Of a stretch of DNA of 41,595 nt, positions 1-8,192 are shown piece after piece. The DNA lies in contig CAZWRV010000051.1 in NCBI GenBank assembly GCA_964636325.1, positions 1 through 41,595 of the forward strand. The letters are read 5' to 3'. Both the position numbers and the translations under genes were made by a program. Source of the DNA: CAZWRV01 sp964636325 (GTDB lineage: Bacteria > Verrucomicrobiota > Lentisphaeria > Victivallales > GWF2-50-93). How positions within the stretch are numbered: position 1 is the stretch's first letter; every line of letters begins with the position of its first letter. Under the pieces are notes generated by a model. The model was not told the DNA's origin. It worked only from the letters and a program-made list of their open reading frames with translations, and ran no database searches.

Positions 1-29
1 AAGAAGAAAACGGGGGTTTTCCCCGCCGC
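1..29 (-). terminator. Possible rho-independent terminator (minus strand)
   Basis: Read on the minus strand, a 5-bp C/G stem with an A-rich loop is followed by a T-rich tail (TTTTCTTCTT). This has the layout of an intrinsic terminator for leftward transcription. It lies about 345 bases downstream of the URO-D-family gene, so it may end that transcript or belong to a gene outside the window. The stem is short, so the call is tentative. Confidence 0.35.
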
Positions 30-200
30 GGCCCTTGACAGGCACATAGATAAAACCGTAACGTCTTGAAGCATTGCGGACCATGGGGCACCTGCCTTGA
101 TTGGTCAAAATACGTATATTATGTATACATTATACAGTATCGGCCATCCAAATTCAAGTGCCGTCATTAAAATATTCTTGAATTATGAGGTTTCTTGTAA

Positions 201-325
201 CCCCTCAGTCTTTCCTCAAAGACAATCGGTGTCGGGGTCGGAATCGCTATCGGAATCGAATATATAACAAGAAATCGATCCCGATTCCGATACCGACAGC
301 GACCCCGAAAGGAAGATTGAGGGCT
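201..325. repeat. Long imperfect inverted repeat in the 373-base leading gap
   Basis: Bases 1-373 contain no convincing gene. The main structure is an imperfect palindrome. The left arm contains CCCTCAGTCTT, then TCGGGGTCG and TATCGGAATCG. The right arm carries their complements (CGATTCCGATA, CGACCCCGA, AAGATTGAGGG) around an A/T-rich centre near 260-275. The arms consist of degenerate GGAATCG/TCGG-type units, so the element looks like the short periodic repeats seen elsewhere in the window. A small ORF running through it (185-613 +) is an artefact of the palindrome. Confidence 0.6.
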
Positions 326-373
326 TACGGTTTCTTGATTCAGTCAATCCTGTTATCCTGTCCGTATCTTGCC

Positions 374-1381
374 TTATTCCATCCATGCCTCGAAGACGGC
401 CTCGACATTCTCGCGGGAGTTGTCCTTGCCCCATTCGCACTGGGCGATCACGCCCCCGCGTCCGTCGTCGAGCGCCCTGCGCACACGCCTGACTGCATTC
501 CGCACATCGTCCTTGGTTCCGAAAGGAAGAACATGCTGCCTGTCGATCTCGCCCCAGAACGTGATCTTGCCCTTGTGCCTTTTTGCAAGCCCTTCGATGT
601 CCATGCAGAATAGCTGCGAGTTGACGGCGTTGACTCCGATCTCGACCAGGTCCGGATAAATCGACTCGATATGCCCGTCCGAATGGAAGAAGACCGACTT
701 GCCGGCGGCATGGATTATCCTGCAGTAATCCCTGTAGAGCGGCTTGAAGACTGAGCGCCACATCTCCGGGCTGATGAGGAGCGCCTGGTTCGTCCCCCAG
801 TCGTCCATGAGGAATACGGCGTCCACGTTCGACTTCGACCAGGCCGTAACGTCAAGGAGGTAGTATTCATGGATCATCTCGATCGCCTTCCTGACTTCGG
901 GCGTGTCGTAGGCGAGGTCCATGAACACCGCCTCCGTCCCGCGGAGGAACTGCAGCCTCTCGAAGGGGCGCGCGCAGACCGAGGAGAGCATATACTTATC
1001 GGTCCTCTCGCAGAATTTGTTCGCATAGTCCAGGTTCCTCTTCTTCACGGAATCCCAGGGCGGCTGGAACTTTGCGAGCGCCGCCCAGTCGGCAAGCACA
1101 GGATGCTTGACTTCGCCGACCACCCCCGGCTCGGCGATCTCCCACACGCTGCCCCATTCGTCTGTGTATGTGCCCGGCTTCGAGAGCTTTACAATCTCAT
1201 CTTCGCCGCCGCCGCCGGGCGACAGCTCCGGCCTGCCTATGTCCGACGGATATTTCTTGAGGACCGCATCCAGCTCGTCCCTCCGGAACAAGGAAATATA
1301 GGGCAGCGCCCAAATGTCGCGCGGCGCGCGGTCCGGCTTCGAAAAAGTCAAAGCCCTCTTCACTCTTTCCCTTGATGTCAT
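374..1381 (-). CDS. Uroporphyrinogen decarboxylase (URO-D) family protein
   Basis: 335 residues, about the length of single-domain URO-D-fold proteins. The start is ATG at 1381 behind a good GGAAGGAG site 6 bases upstream. The protein opens with MTSRERVKRAL, typical of the family's first helix, and has FFHSDGHI in the middle, where relatives carry a catalytic or metal-binding H-x-C/D-G segment. The second half contains the WGEIDRQHVLPFGT segment seen in these proteins. True heme-pathway HemE and cobamide- or CoM-dependent methyltransferases (MtaA/MtbA type) share this fold. The divergent active site and the lack of neighbouring heme genes suggest a methyltransferase-like or uncharacterised role rather than HemE. 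The MFS transporter gene lies 163 bases upstream on the same strand, so the two may be co-transcribed. Substrate unknown. Confidence 0.8.
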   Translation of the reverse strand: MTSRERVKRALTFSKPDRAPRDIWALPYISLFRRDELDAVLKKYPSDIGRPELSPGGGGEDEIVKLSKPGTYTDEWGSVWEIAEPGVVGEVKHPVLADWAALAKFQPPWDSVKKRNLDYANKFCERTDKYMLSSVCARPFERLQFLRGTEAVFMDLAYDTPEVRKAIEMIHEYYLLDVTAWSKSNVDAVFLMDDWGTNQALLISPEMWRSVFKPLYRDYCRIIHAAGKSVFFHSDGHIESIYPDLVEIGVNAVNSQLFCMDIEGLAKRHKGKITFWGEIDRQHVLPFGTKDDVRNAVRRVRRALDDGRGGVIAQCEWGKDNSRENVEAVFEAWME

Positions 1382-1544
1382 GGCACTCCTTCCCGGTAGC
1401 GTTTATACTCCTTTTGACGCTAAATCGCCTGATAACTATTAACATTGTTGACGGCCGATTGCAAATCCGCTCTGGGAGATTTCATTTTCCCATCCGTCAA
1501 TCATCTCAATTATTCCAATCCGGCCAAAAATCTCCTTTTCCATG

Positions 1545-2906
1545 CTACCGCAGGCGGAAAAGAATCGTCCTTGTGCGCACCGACTTCGGCTCGCGCATGA
1601 ACCATGCCACGCAGGCGGCCAGCAGCAGGAGGCTGCCGTGGATATAGATGGTCAGCCGAAGGTCGGCGTCCCAGCCGATGTCCTGAAGCCGCTTGACCAG
1701 CCAGCCGCCCAGCACCGGCATAGGTGCGCCCACAGCCGTGACGAAAGTGGAATACGCCGCCAGCTGTATCGAACGACCTTCAGGCCTCGTAACCTTATAG
1801 ATCATCGAGGAGACTGCGATGTTGAACGCCGCGGCACCGATCCCTGAAAGGAAAAACGGCAGCAGCAGGTAGCTGAACGCATGGCTCAAAGTCGAACCGG
1901 CGGGAACCATGAGCCAGGCGAAGACCTGGGGTCCCCAGATCAGGAATCCGAGGATCAGCACCGGCCGGCAGCCCCAGCGGTCGGCCGCCCTGCCCCACAA
2001 AGGCGAGAACAGCAGAAATGCGGCGGTGAATGTGGCGTTGATGACACCAAGCTCGAAGAATCCGAATTTTAAGTCCCGCAGCCAGAATGTCGGGATGAAC
2101 GGACCGACTATCCCCGCCAGCGCGACAACTGCGTGGACCGCCGCCAGGAGCAGGAAATCGCGGTTGCCCAGCATGTCGCGCAGTACGCCGCCGTACGACA
2201 GGCGCCGCCCCTGGACGGTCGGCAGGGGGCAGTCCGGCTGAGGCACGTGCAGCCAAGCCGTGGCCAGCCCGAACAGGACGCCGAAGAAGAAGAGCCCGGA
2301 AAAGGCCCAGAGCCCGGCGCTCTTGACGATGTCAAGGACGCGCCCTTCGACGATCGCGAAAACAGCGCCAACCAGGCCGCCGAACATCCCGCAGTAGCCA
2401 AAAAACTTGCCGCGCCTGCCCTCCGGAATCAGATCGCCCACCCAGCTGCCGCGGGCGTTGCCGGCGAACTGGCCGCCGACGGTCACCAGGGCGATGATCG
2501 AGAGCAGCAGCCATAGGGTTGCGCGGGAATAGGCGGGCTGCCCGTCGGCCCGGGTGCCGCAAGGCGAGAAGAGCAGTGGAATCAGACCGATCAGGATCCA
2601 GCACAGCGGCGCGATGAACGAGAAGCAGACCGTAATGCGCTTCCTGCTGATGCCGCGCTCGACCAGCCACGCCGCCAGGAACTGAAACGCGACAAGGCAG
2701 GCCGGAACAGTCGACATCAGCCCGAGAAATACGTTGTCCGCACCGAGCTGGATAGCGAAACCGATCAGGAACATGCCGCCGGTGCTGGCGCCAAAGATCG
2801 CCCCGAGCATTACCTGGGCATAGCTCAGGCGCACCGCACGGTCGACTTGAACAGGCGTCGGAGGCGGAACTCTGCCTGACGCTTCCATGGCGGAATCACC
2901 GATCAT
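1545..2906 (-). CDS. MFS transporter
   Basis: A polytopic membrane protein of about 453 residues with roughly twelve hydrophobic segments and a central hydrophilic loop (around the CPLPTVQGRR region), as in major facilitator superfamily carriers. The family moves small solutes across the inner membrane by ion coupling; the substrate cannot be read from the sequence. The ORF extends to a GTG at 2933, but its first nine residues (GGSGNLK and flanks) are encoded by the end of an intergenic repeat (2911-3001). I prefer the ATG at 2906, whose upstream bases include AGGAAATCTGAAGGAA. If so, the repeat supplies the ribosome-binding region. The ATG at 2888 is another option. Probably co-transcribed with the URO-D-family gene downstream. 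Confidence 0.8.
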   Translation of the reverse strand: MIGDSAMEASGRVPPPTPVQVDRAVRLSYAQVMLGAIFGASTGGMFLIGFAIQLGADNVFLGLMSTVPACLVAFQFLAAWLVERGISRKRITVCFSFIAPLCWILIGLIPLLFSPCGTRADGQPAYSRATLWLLLSIIALVTVGGQFAGNARGSWVGDLIPEGRRGKFFGYCGMFGGLVGAVFAIVEGRVLDIVKSAGLWAFSGLFFFGVLFGLATAWLHVPQPDCPLPTVQGRRLSYGGVLRDMLGNRDFLLLAAVHAVVALAGIVGPFIPTFWLRDLKFGFFELGVINATFTAAFLLFSPLWGRAADRWGCRPVLILGFLIWGPQVFAWLMVPAGSTLSHAFSYLLLPFFLSGIGAAAFNIAVSSMIYKVTRPEGRSIQLAAYSTFVTAVGAPMPVLGGWLVKRLQDIGWDADLRLTIYIHGSLLLLAACVAWFMREPKSVRTRTILFRLR

Positions 2907-2910
2907 TTCC

Positions 2911-3001
2911 TTCAGATTTCCTGACCCGCCCACTATGAAAAGCTTAAAACGGCAGGGAAATACCCATGTGGCTTTTCAGAGCGGGGTGCCGGAAATCTGA
3001 A
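2911..3001. repeat. TTCAGATTTCC-ended palindromic element, copy 1 (91 bp)
   Basis: It begins TTCAGATTTCC and ends GGAAATCTGAA, an inverted repeat of its start. The inside carries ATGAAAAGCTTAAAA and GGCTTTTCAGAGCGGGG. A second copy of almost the same length lies at 17414-17503, a longer one at 40554-40694 and a half copy at 32581-32641. It sits directly against the start of the MFS gene. Confidence 0.65.
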
Positions 3002-3254
3002 CTGAAATACCTTCCGAGGGTCGGTATTTCTGCACATCTTTATTTCCCACGGATCAGGATGTCTGACCTTAGAGTTTTTGTTCTGCAATCACCTCACTTT
3101 GTCCGCCCGAAGATAACAGTATAGAACTGTATTTCAATCCTCGACGGCCTCATATCTTATGCCGGCCTATTGCCCAAACGCCGTACATGGGCTAGATTAC
3201 TTTTTGATTTTTCCGCCTTGTCCACCGTAAAATCCGTTTGGAAAGGAAATCCTC
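3002..3254. other. Intergenic region upstream of the dehydratase gene
   Basis: Contains a perfect hairpin, GAAATACC then 11 bases then GGTATTTC, at 3004-3030, directly after the repeat element. The rest is lower in GC than the genes and should hold the divergent promoters for the MFS gene (-) and the dehydratase gene (+). I do not see a convincing -35/-10 pair. The final bases GAAAGGA at 3241-3247 are the ribosome-binding site for the TTG start at 3255. Confidence 0.4.
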
Positions 3255-5156
3255 TTGCTAGGGGCCGACTCCAGGACTAAATATCTGCTGCTGTGGATGA
3301 ACAGCAGGATCGAGATGCTCGTGGTCAAGCTCTTCCCGGCGAAGACCGTCTTCGTCTTCATAACCACGGCAATGACGGTCGCGCTGTCGATGCTGCTCGC
3401 CTTCTACCTGCGATTCGAGTTCCAGTTCCCGGCGGAGGAGATCAAGTCACTCGAGCGCGTCCTGCCGATCGCGGTGGCCATCAAGCTCGTAGTCTTCGCC
3501 TTCTTCAACATCTACAGCGGCATGTGGCGCTACGTCAGCATCTACGACCTGGTCCAGATATTCATCGCCAACCTGATATCGAGCGTCATCATCTTCGCCA
3601 CAGTCGTCACATGGCAGCAGGAATATTTCGCCGGCCTTTCGCGCTCGGTCCTGATCCTCGACTTCCTGATATGCTTCTTCGCGATCTCCGGGAAGCGCGT
3701 CCTGGTGCGGATAATCCGCGAGGCCTCCTACAGGCCGAAGGGCCAGAACGCCGTCAGGACCATCCTCGTAAGCTCATCCGGCGCGGCGGACACCCTGATA
3801 CACACCTTCTCCCGCAACCCTGGCAGAAGGGACATCATCGGCATAATCAGCGACAGCATCTCGGCCAGCTCATCCCTGCGCGGAATACCCGTCCTCGGAA
3901 AGATCGACGACATCGCGAAGTTCGCGAAGGACCTGAACATCTCCGAGATACTGCTCCTTCCGCCGTATTCCAAGCCCGCGTTCATCAAGAAGATCATGGA
4001 CAAGCTGGACGAGGCGAAGGTCTCCGACTGCAGCCTAAGGATGCTCCCCGCCTACGAGGACATCGCGGACGGCAGCTTCGACGTCGCCCACATCCGGAAC
4101 GTGGAGATCGAGGACCTGCTCGGCAGGAACCCGGTCAAGCTCGACAGGACCGAGGTCGCCGCATTCGTGAAGGGAAAGCGGATCATGGTCACCGGCGCCG
4201 GCGGAAGCATCGGCTCCGAGCTCTGCAGGCAGATCGCCGCATACGGCCCCGAATCACTTGTGCTCTTCGACCTCTCCGAATTCAACATCTACGAGATCGA
4301 CAGGACGCTCCGGAAGAAGTTTCCCGCGCTAAAAATCACCTCGGTCATCGGCGACGTCCGCTCCTTCGACTGCGTCTCAAGGGCCATGGGCGAGAACAGG
4401 ATAGAGATCGTATACCATGCCGCCGCCTACAAGCACGTCCCCCTCATGGAGGCGAACCCCATGATGGCAATCGGGACCAACGTATTCGGCTCCGCCGCCG
4501 TCATCGAGGCCTGCGAGAAGAACAACGTCCGCAGGATGATACTCATCTCCACCGACAAGGCGATCTGCCCCACCAGCGTCATGGGCGCCAGCAAGCGCCT
4601 CGCGGAAAGGCTCACGCTCGAAAGGCCCAGGTCCGCCACCGAGTTCGTCGTCGTCAGATTCGGCAACGTCCTCGACAGCAGCGGCAGCGTCATCCCGCTC
4701 TTCAAGCAGCAGATCAAGGAGGGCGGCCCCGTCACCGTAACATCGGAGAACGTCACCAGGTACTTCATGTCCATCCCTGAGGCCGTCGACCTCGTGCTCC
4801 AGGCCGGCGTCGTCGGAAAGGACCGCGACATAATGGTCCTCGACATGGGCGAGCCTGTCCGCATCTACGACATGGCCAGGAAGCTCATCGAACTCTCCGG
4901 CCTCGTCCCCGGACGCGACATCGAAATAAAAATAACCGGCATGCGGCCAGGCGAAAAGGAATACGAAGAGATACTCGCCGACGAGGAGAAGGTAACAAGG
5001 ACGCCGTTCGACCGCATATTCGTCGCCCGCAAGATGGAGACTGAACTGCCGTCAGTGGACCTCGACCTGCTCAGGCGCCACGCCGCGCAGAACAGCTTCG
5101 CCCCCATAAGGGAGCTTTTGATGAAATATATTCCTGAAAACAAGTTCAACGGATAG
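3255..5156 (+). CDS. Membrane-bound nucleotide-sugar 4,6-dehydratase (CapD/PglF/WbpM type)
   Basis: 633 residues. About four N-terminal membrane segments (roughly residues 20-150) are followed by a CoA-binding-like Rossmann domain (about 155-285) and a C-terminal extended SDR domain. The SDR domain has the NAD motif TGAGGSIGS (313-321), the STDK segment and PTSVMGASKR, in which Met443 and Lys447 occupy the catalytic positions. Met in place of Tyr is the hallmark of the FlaA1/PglF/WbpM dehydratases, which convert UDP-GlcNAc to a 4-keto-6-deoxy sugar for glycan or O-antigen synthesis at the inner membrane face. Start is TTG at 3255, supported by GAAAGGA seven bases upstream; in-frame ATG codons at 3297 and 3315 are less well placed. 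The MORN-like gene follows after about 20 bases and then lpxI, consistent with an envelope-related operon. Confidence 0.9.
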   Translation: MLGADSRTKYLLLWMNSRIEMLVVKLFPAKTVFVFITTAMTVALSMLLAFYLRFEFQFPAEEIKSLERVLPIAVAIKLVVFAFFNIYSGMWRYVSIYDLVQIFIANLISSVIIFATVVTWQQEYFAGLSRSVLILDFLICFFAISGKRVLVRIIREASYRPKGQNAVRTILVSSSGAADTLIHTFSRNPGRRDIIGIISDSISASSSLRGIPVLGKIDDIAKFAKDLNISEILLLPPYSKPAFIKKIMDKLDEAKVSDCSLRMLPAYEDIADGSFDVAHIRNVEIEDLLGRNPVKLDRTEVAAFVKGKRIMVTGAGGSIGSELCRQIAAYGPESLVLFDLSEFNIYEIDRTLRKKFPALKITSVIGDVRSFDCVSRAMGENRIEIVYHAAAYKHVPLMEANPMMAIGTNVFGSAAVIEACEKNNVRRMILISTDKAICPTSVMGASKRLAERLTLERPRSATEFVVVRFGNVLDSSGSVIPLFKQQIKEGGPVTVTSENVTRYFMSIPEAVDLVLQAGVVGKDRDIMVLDMGEPVRIYDMARKLIELSGLVPGRDIEIKITGMRPGEKEYEEILADEEKVTRTPFDRIFVARKMETELPSVDLDLLRRHAAQNSFAPIRELLMKYIPENKFNG

Positions 5157-5175
5157 CATGGAAAGGGAAAGAAGG

Positions 5176-5958
5176 ATGAACCAGAAAATCAAGCTCGGAA
5201 TCGCGCTCACCCTCTTCGCGCTGGCGGGCATAATAACCTATTTCTACAGCTGCAGGAAGGAGGAGCCGGTATATCCGCCGGGCGTGACGCCCCCAAAGGG
5301 CGCACCGGGCAAGCCCGCCCAGTCCGCACAGCCAGTCAAGACCGCCTCCAAGTTCAAGGAGGTCGTCGAAAAATACGACACCGGCGAGACGAAGGCGAAA
5401 TATCTGGTACATGCCGACAAGCCCGAGATCAAGCACGGCCTATACACGGAATTCTACAAGAGCGGGAAGAAAAAATACGAGTGCAGCTACGCGGAGAACG
5501 CCCTCGAAGGCAAGTTCGCGTTCTACTACGAGGACGGCAAGAACGCAATGACCGGCGCATTTAAGAAGGGCAACCGCGACGGCGTATTCGCCGAATGGCA
5601 CGAGAGCGGAAACAAGAAGCTCGACTACGCCTACGTGGACGGCAAGCTCGACGGACTCTGGACAGAGTGGTACGACGCGCCCCAGAAGAAGATGACCGAG
5701 AAGGCTTTCAAGGCAGGCAGCCAGATCGGCACTATGAAGACATACAAGCTGGACGGCACTGTGAAGGCCGAGACCATGATCACCAAGGACGCGATGCCGG
5801 GCGCGCCCGACGTCGGCGCCAAGCCCGAAGCGCCTAAGCCCGGAGCACCTCCGCAGCCGCCAGGCCCCGGAGGCCCAGGCGCGGCGCCGATGCCTCCGGG
5901 AGCACCGCCGCCGATCCCGCCCCCGCCGGGGAACATGCCGCCGCCCGCGAAGAAATGA
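5176..5958 (+). CDS. MORN/YwqK-like repeat protein, membrane-anchored or exported
   Basis: About 260 residues. A basic start and hydrophobic stretch (MNQKIKLGIALTLFALAGII) lead to Cys26. The Cys could be a lipidation site, although YFYSC is a poor lipobox, so an uncleaved anchor is equally possible. Residues ~80-190 hold several 22-24-residue repeats of the form EFYKSGKKK / YYEDGKNA / EWHESGNKK / EWYDAPQKK, as in MORN and YwqK-family proteins; these are usually interaction modules and have no assigned catalysis. The last ~55 residues are a Pro/Gly/Ala-rich tail with PPPIPPPP. I chose ATG 5176 because AAAGGG lies 8 bases upstream; ATG 5158 is an alternative six codons earlier. It follows the dehydratase gene and precedes lpxI. 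Function unknown. Confidence 0.75.
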   Translation: MNQKIKLGIALTLFALAGIITYFYSCRKEEPVYPPGVTPPKGAPGKPAQSAQPVKTASKFKEVVEKYDTGETKAKYLVHADKPEIKHGLYTEFYKSGKKKYECSYAENALEGKFAFYYEDGKNAMTGAFKKGNRDGVFAEWHESGNKKLDYAYVDGKLDGLWTEWYDAPQKKMTEKAFKAGSQIGTMKTYKLDGTVKAETMITKDAMPGAPDVGAKPEAPKPGAPPQPPGPGGPGAAPMPPGAPPPIPPPPGNMPPPAKK

Positions 5959-5970
5959 GTGCTTGCTGTG

Positions 5971-5990
5971 CGCGGCCATTATTGGCCGCG
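5971..5990. repeat. 8-4-8 hairpin, copy 1
   Basis: CGCGGCCATTATTGGCCGCG: two perfect 8-base arms around TTAT. It matches the consensus CGCRGNNA-TTNY-TNNCYGCG found at five places in the window. It lies between the MORN-like gene and lpxI. Confidence 0.75.
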
Positions 5991-6019
5991 GGTAGAAATA
6001 TGGATGCCTTGTTAGAGTG

Positions 6020-6039
6020 TGCGGCCATTGTTGGCCGCG
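6020..6039. repeat. 8-4-8 hairpin, copy 2
   Basis: TGCGGCCATTGTTGGCCGCG: arms of 7 perfect pairs plus an outer T-G wobble, loop TTGT. It lies 29 bases after copy 1 and ends 13 bases before the lpxI start codon, directly before its ribosome-binding site. Confidence 0.75.
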
Positions 6040-6052
6040 ATAGGAATCACTT

Positions 6053-6880
6053 ATGAGCGACAGCGCAAACGGAAGAACTTTCGGCCTGCTCGCAGGCGGC
6101 GGCGAACTGCCCGTCGAATTCATACGCCATGCGAAGGAATACGGGCTAGACAGGATAATCGCCATCGGCCTGAAGGAATGGACGGATCCCGAGATCGCCA
6201 GGTCCGCCGCGTACTACGAGGAGCTCAAGCTCGGCCAGCTCGGCAGGCTCGTCAAGATATTCAAGCAGCACGGCGTCACAGGCTGCGTCATGCTCGGAAG
6301 AGTCGCCCCTAAGCTCGCCGTCACCGACATCCCCCTCGACTTCCGCCTCCTCAAGCTCGCCACAAAATTCATAGACCGCAGGGCGAACGGCATATTCGGC
6401 GTCATCGCGGACGACCTGCTCAGCGACGGGATCGTCTTCGAGGACACGACAAGATATCTCAAGCACCTGCTCGCCCCTGTCGACACCATCACACGGAAGA
6501 AGCCCGACGCAAAACAGCTCATCGACATACGCTTCGGCATGGAGATCGCGCTGGCCCTCGGCGGACTCGACGTCGGCCAGACCGCCGTAGTCTACAAGCA
6601 CGCGGTCATCGCCGCTGAAGCCATGGAGGGCACCGACGAATGCATCAGGCGCGCCGGTAAATACACCTCCCACGGCGTCGTCGTCAAGATGGCCAAGCCC
6701 AAGCAGGACTTCCGCTTCGACGTCCCGTGCGTCGGAGTCGGCACCATTGAATCAATGATCGAGGCCAAGGCCGCAGTCCTCGCCGTCGAGGCCGGAAAAA
6801 CCTTCCTGCTCCAGAGGCAGAAAACCATCGAACTCGCCGACAGGCACGGCATCGTCGTCACGGGGATCGCAGGGAACTGA
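6053..6880 (+). CDS. lpxI: UDP-2,3-diacylglucosamine pyrophosphatase LpxI
   Basis: 275 residues, the usual LpxI length. LpxI hydrolyses UDP-2,3-diacylglucosamine to lipid X and UMP in lipid A synthesis, replacing LpxH in many non-enteric Gram-negatives. The N-terminal LpxI_N domain starts with GLLAGGGELPVEF (about residues 11-23). The C-terminal domain has DIRFGMEIALALGGLDVGQT, VVYKHAVIAAEAMEGTDECI and DFRFDVPCVGVGTIE, all characteristic of the family. Start is ATG 6053, with TAGGAA a few bases upstream. It is the best evidence in the window for a lipid A outer membrane. No other lpx gene is nearby; in other genomes lpxI often sits with lpxA, lpxD and lpxB, so here it is separated from the pathway cluster. 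Confidence 0.93.
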   Translation: MSDSANGRTFGLLAGGGELPVEFIRHAKEYGLDRIIAIGLKEWTDPEIARSAAYYEELKLGQLGRLVKIFKQHGVTGCVMLGRVAPKLAVTDIPLDFRLLKLATKFIDRRANGIFGVIADDLLSDGIVFEDTTRYLKHLLAPVDTITRKKPDAKQLIDIRFGMEIALALGGLDVGQTAVVYKHAVIAAEAMEGTDECIRRAGKYTSHGVVVKMAKPKQDFRFDVPCVGVGTIESMIEAKAAVLAVEAGKTFLLQRQKTIELADRHGIVVTGIAGN

Positions 6881-6917
6881 ACGAAACAAATATTAAGAAC
6901 AATACTCCGGCTGCTTC

Positions 6918-6959
6918 CGACCGCGGTCGAGTGCGACCGACTGCAATCGATTGCAGTTG
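6918..6959 (-). repeat. 42-bp element of four 10-bp CGACYGC units, copy A
   Basis: Read on the minus strand this is four 10-base units starting CAACTGCAAT, CGATTGCAGT and so on, then CG. It contains the perfect palindromes CTGCAATCGATTGCAG (6941-6956) and GACCGCGGTC (6919-6928). It matches, unit for unit, 17357-17398 and 39578-39619. It lies in the convergent gap after lpxI. Confidence 0.75.
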
Positions 6960-6963
6960 TTCT

Positions 6964-7743
6964 CTAAGATTCCTCGTCGAATCCCGGGCGCTTGAACGCC
7001 CACGCGTCGGGGAATTCCAGCTCGGTCCGCCTGCGCAGCTTCTGCAGGACTGAAAGCATCTTCAGGATTTCATCCTCCTTTTCGGGGAAATACCTCAGCA
7101 GGACCTCCCACGCCTTCACGGAGTTGTCGATGCAGACCATTGCGACTTTCGCAGATCCGTCGTAGTCCCTTGGGATGTCGTCGAATTCAATGAGGTGCTC
7201 CTCGAAAATCCCGTGCAGAGCCCTCATCAGCTTGACACGGATGACGGTGTGGTTCCAAAGTATGACATCCACCGCGTCCTTGATCTCCAAGGCCTCCTGC
7301 CTGGGGTCCCTGCCGGGCAGATCCATCTCAACGTCCTGCATCAGCTCGTCCGCCTTCCTTTCGAAGTCCTTGGACGAGCCGTCCATCCATCTCCTCACCA
7401 TGTCCATGTATCTTCTGCCCGCCTTGGCGCAGACATGGGCTTCGGCGCTCTTTTTCTTCCTTTCCTCCTCCTCCCAGTATTCGTCAGGGATGGGCGCGTC
7501 TACGTCCACGCCGTTCTTCTTGGCCCATTCCCTGACCATCTGGAATGTGTCCGCAAGGGTTCCGTTCAATTTCTTCCAGAATTCGGGGCTGTCCGGGGAG
7601 AGGTCGGCGGTACCGTCCCTCTTGTCTTGGAGATACATCAGACCGACGGCGCACCGCGTCACGAAACCGCAGCGCCCGCACCATTTGTCGCAGTAGTTGT
7701 GTATGAGGGGGATGGTATCTTTGGCGGGCTTCTTATTTCTCAT
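6964..7743 (-). CDS. Uncharacterised protein with N-terminal CDxWCGRC motif
   Basis: 259 residues with no family I can name. The N-terminus carries a four-Cys cluster, CDKWCGRC followed by FVTRC (residues ~18-31), of the kind that binds zinc or an iron-sulfur cluster. A charged stretch follows (EEEERKKK near 95-102), then a helical region with few hydrophobic blocks. There is no signal peptide, so it is probably cytoplasmic. Its ATG at 7743 overlaps the end of the FHA gene by 11 bases, so the two are likely translationally coupled. FHA domains bind phosphothreonine, so this protein could be a partner or client of the FHA protein; that is inference from position only. Uncharacterised proteins with similar Cys motifs occur in other anaerobes, as far as I recall. 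Confidence 0.7.
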   Translation of the reverse strand: MRNKKPAKDTIPLIHNYCDKWCGRCGFVTRCAVGLMYLQDKRDGTADLSPDSPEFWKKLNGTLADTFQMVREWAKKNGVDVDAPIPDEYWEEEERKKKSAEAHVCAKAGRRYMDMVRRWMDGSSKDFERKADELMQDVEMDLPGRDPRQEALEIKDAVDVILWNHTVIRVKLMRALHGIFEEHLIEFDDIPRDYDGSAKVAMVCIDNSVKAWEVLLRYFPEKEDEILKMLSVLQKLRRRTELEFPDAWAFKRPGFDEES

Positions 7744-8173
7744 CCGGCTTCTTGCGCTTGTGCTTCTCGATGATCTCCGCCATGATGGTATGGTAGCCCT
7801 TGCCCTTCTTGATGTCGCTCATCACCTGGTTGAGGGGGTCAGTGTTCTTCTTTTGGACGACTGGTTTTTCGGTGAGGAAGACGAACTCCTGGCGGCCGGC
7901 GCGGATCTTGTCCGCATTCTTAAGGATGCGCAGCTCGTTGGGGCCGAGCCTGCGTTCGTTGAGGAACGTCCCGTTGGAGGCGCCGAGGTCTATCAGCATG
8001 AAGTTGCCCTTGTCGTCCTTCTCGATGCCGAAGTGCTCGCGGCTCACGAGCGAGTCCTCCAGTATCTGGAAGTCGGTGTGCTCCTCCCTGCCGAAGACGA
8101 TCATCTTGTCCTCTGGAAGGGCGTAGTATCTGAGGTCGCCGCCGTCCTTGTCCTTGAAAGATATGTAGGGCAT
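7733..8173 (-). CDS. FHA-domain protein
   Basis: 146 residues, essentially one forkhead-associated domain plus a charged C-terminal tail. Diagnostic residues are FGREEHTD (about 27-34), SREHFGIE (about 44-51) and LGASNGTFLNERRL (about 63-76), which together form the phosphothreonine-binding loops. Such proteins read the output of Ser/Thr kinases or scaffold secretion and cell-envelope machines; no kinase or phosphatase gene is in the window. Start ATG 8173 has only a weak AGG upstream. It lies 19 bases after the PEBP-like gene and overlaps the Cys-motif gene, so the three probably form one leftward operon. Confidence 0.88.
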   Translation of the reverse strand: MPYISFKDKDGGDLRYYALPEDKMIVFGREEHTDFQILEDSLVSREHFGIEKDDKGNFMLIDLGASNGTFLNERRLGPNELRILKNADKIRAGRQEFVFLTEKPVVQKKNTDPLNQVMSDIKKGKGYHTIMAEIIEKHKRKKPDEK

Positions 8174-8192
8174 GATTAAAAACCTGCTGCTG

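Noticed and set aside
185..613. Plus-strand ORF of 142 residues
   Set aside because: It runs through the inverted repeat and into the antisense of the URO-D gene; it has no ribosome-binding site and a low-complexity RNRYRNRI composition.
5154..5176. MORN-like protein starting at 5158
   Set aside because: It is possible, but the second ATG at 5176 has the better-spaced AAAGGG and gives a standard signal-sequence start.
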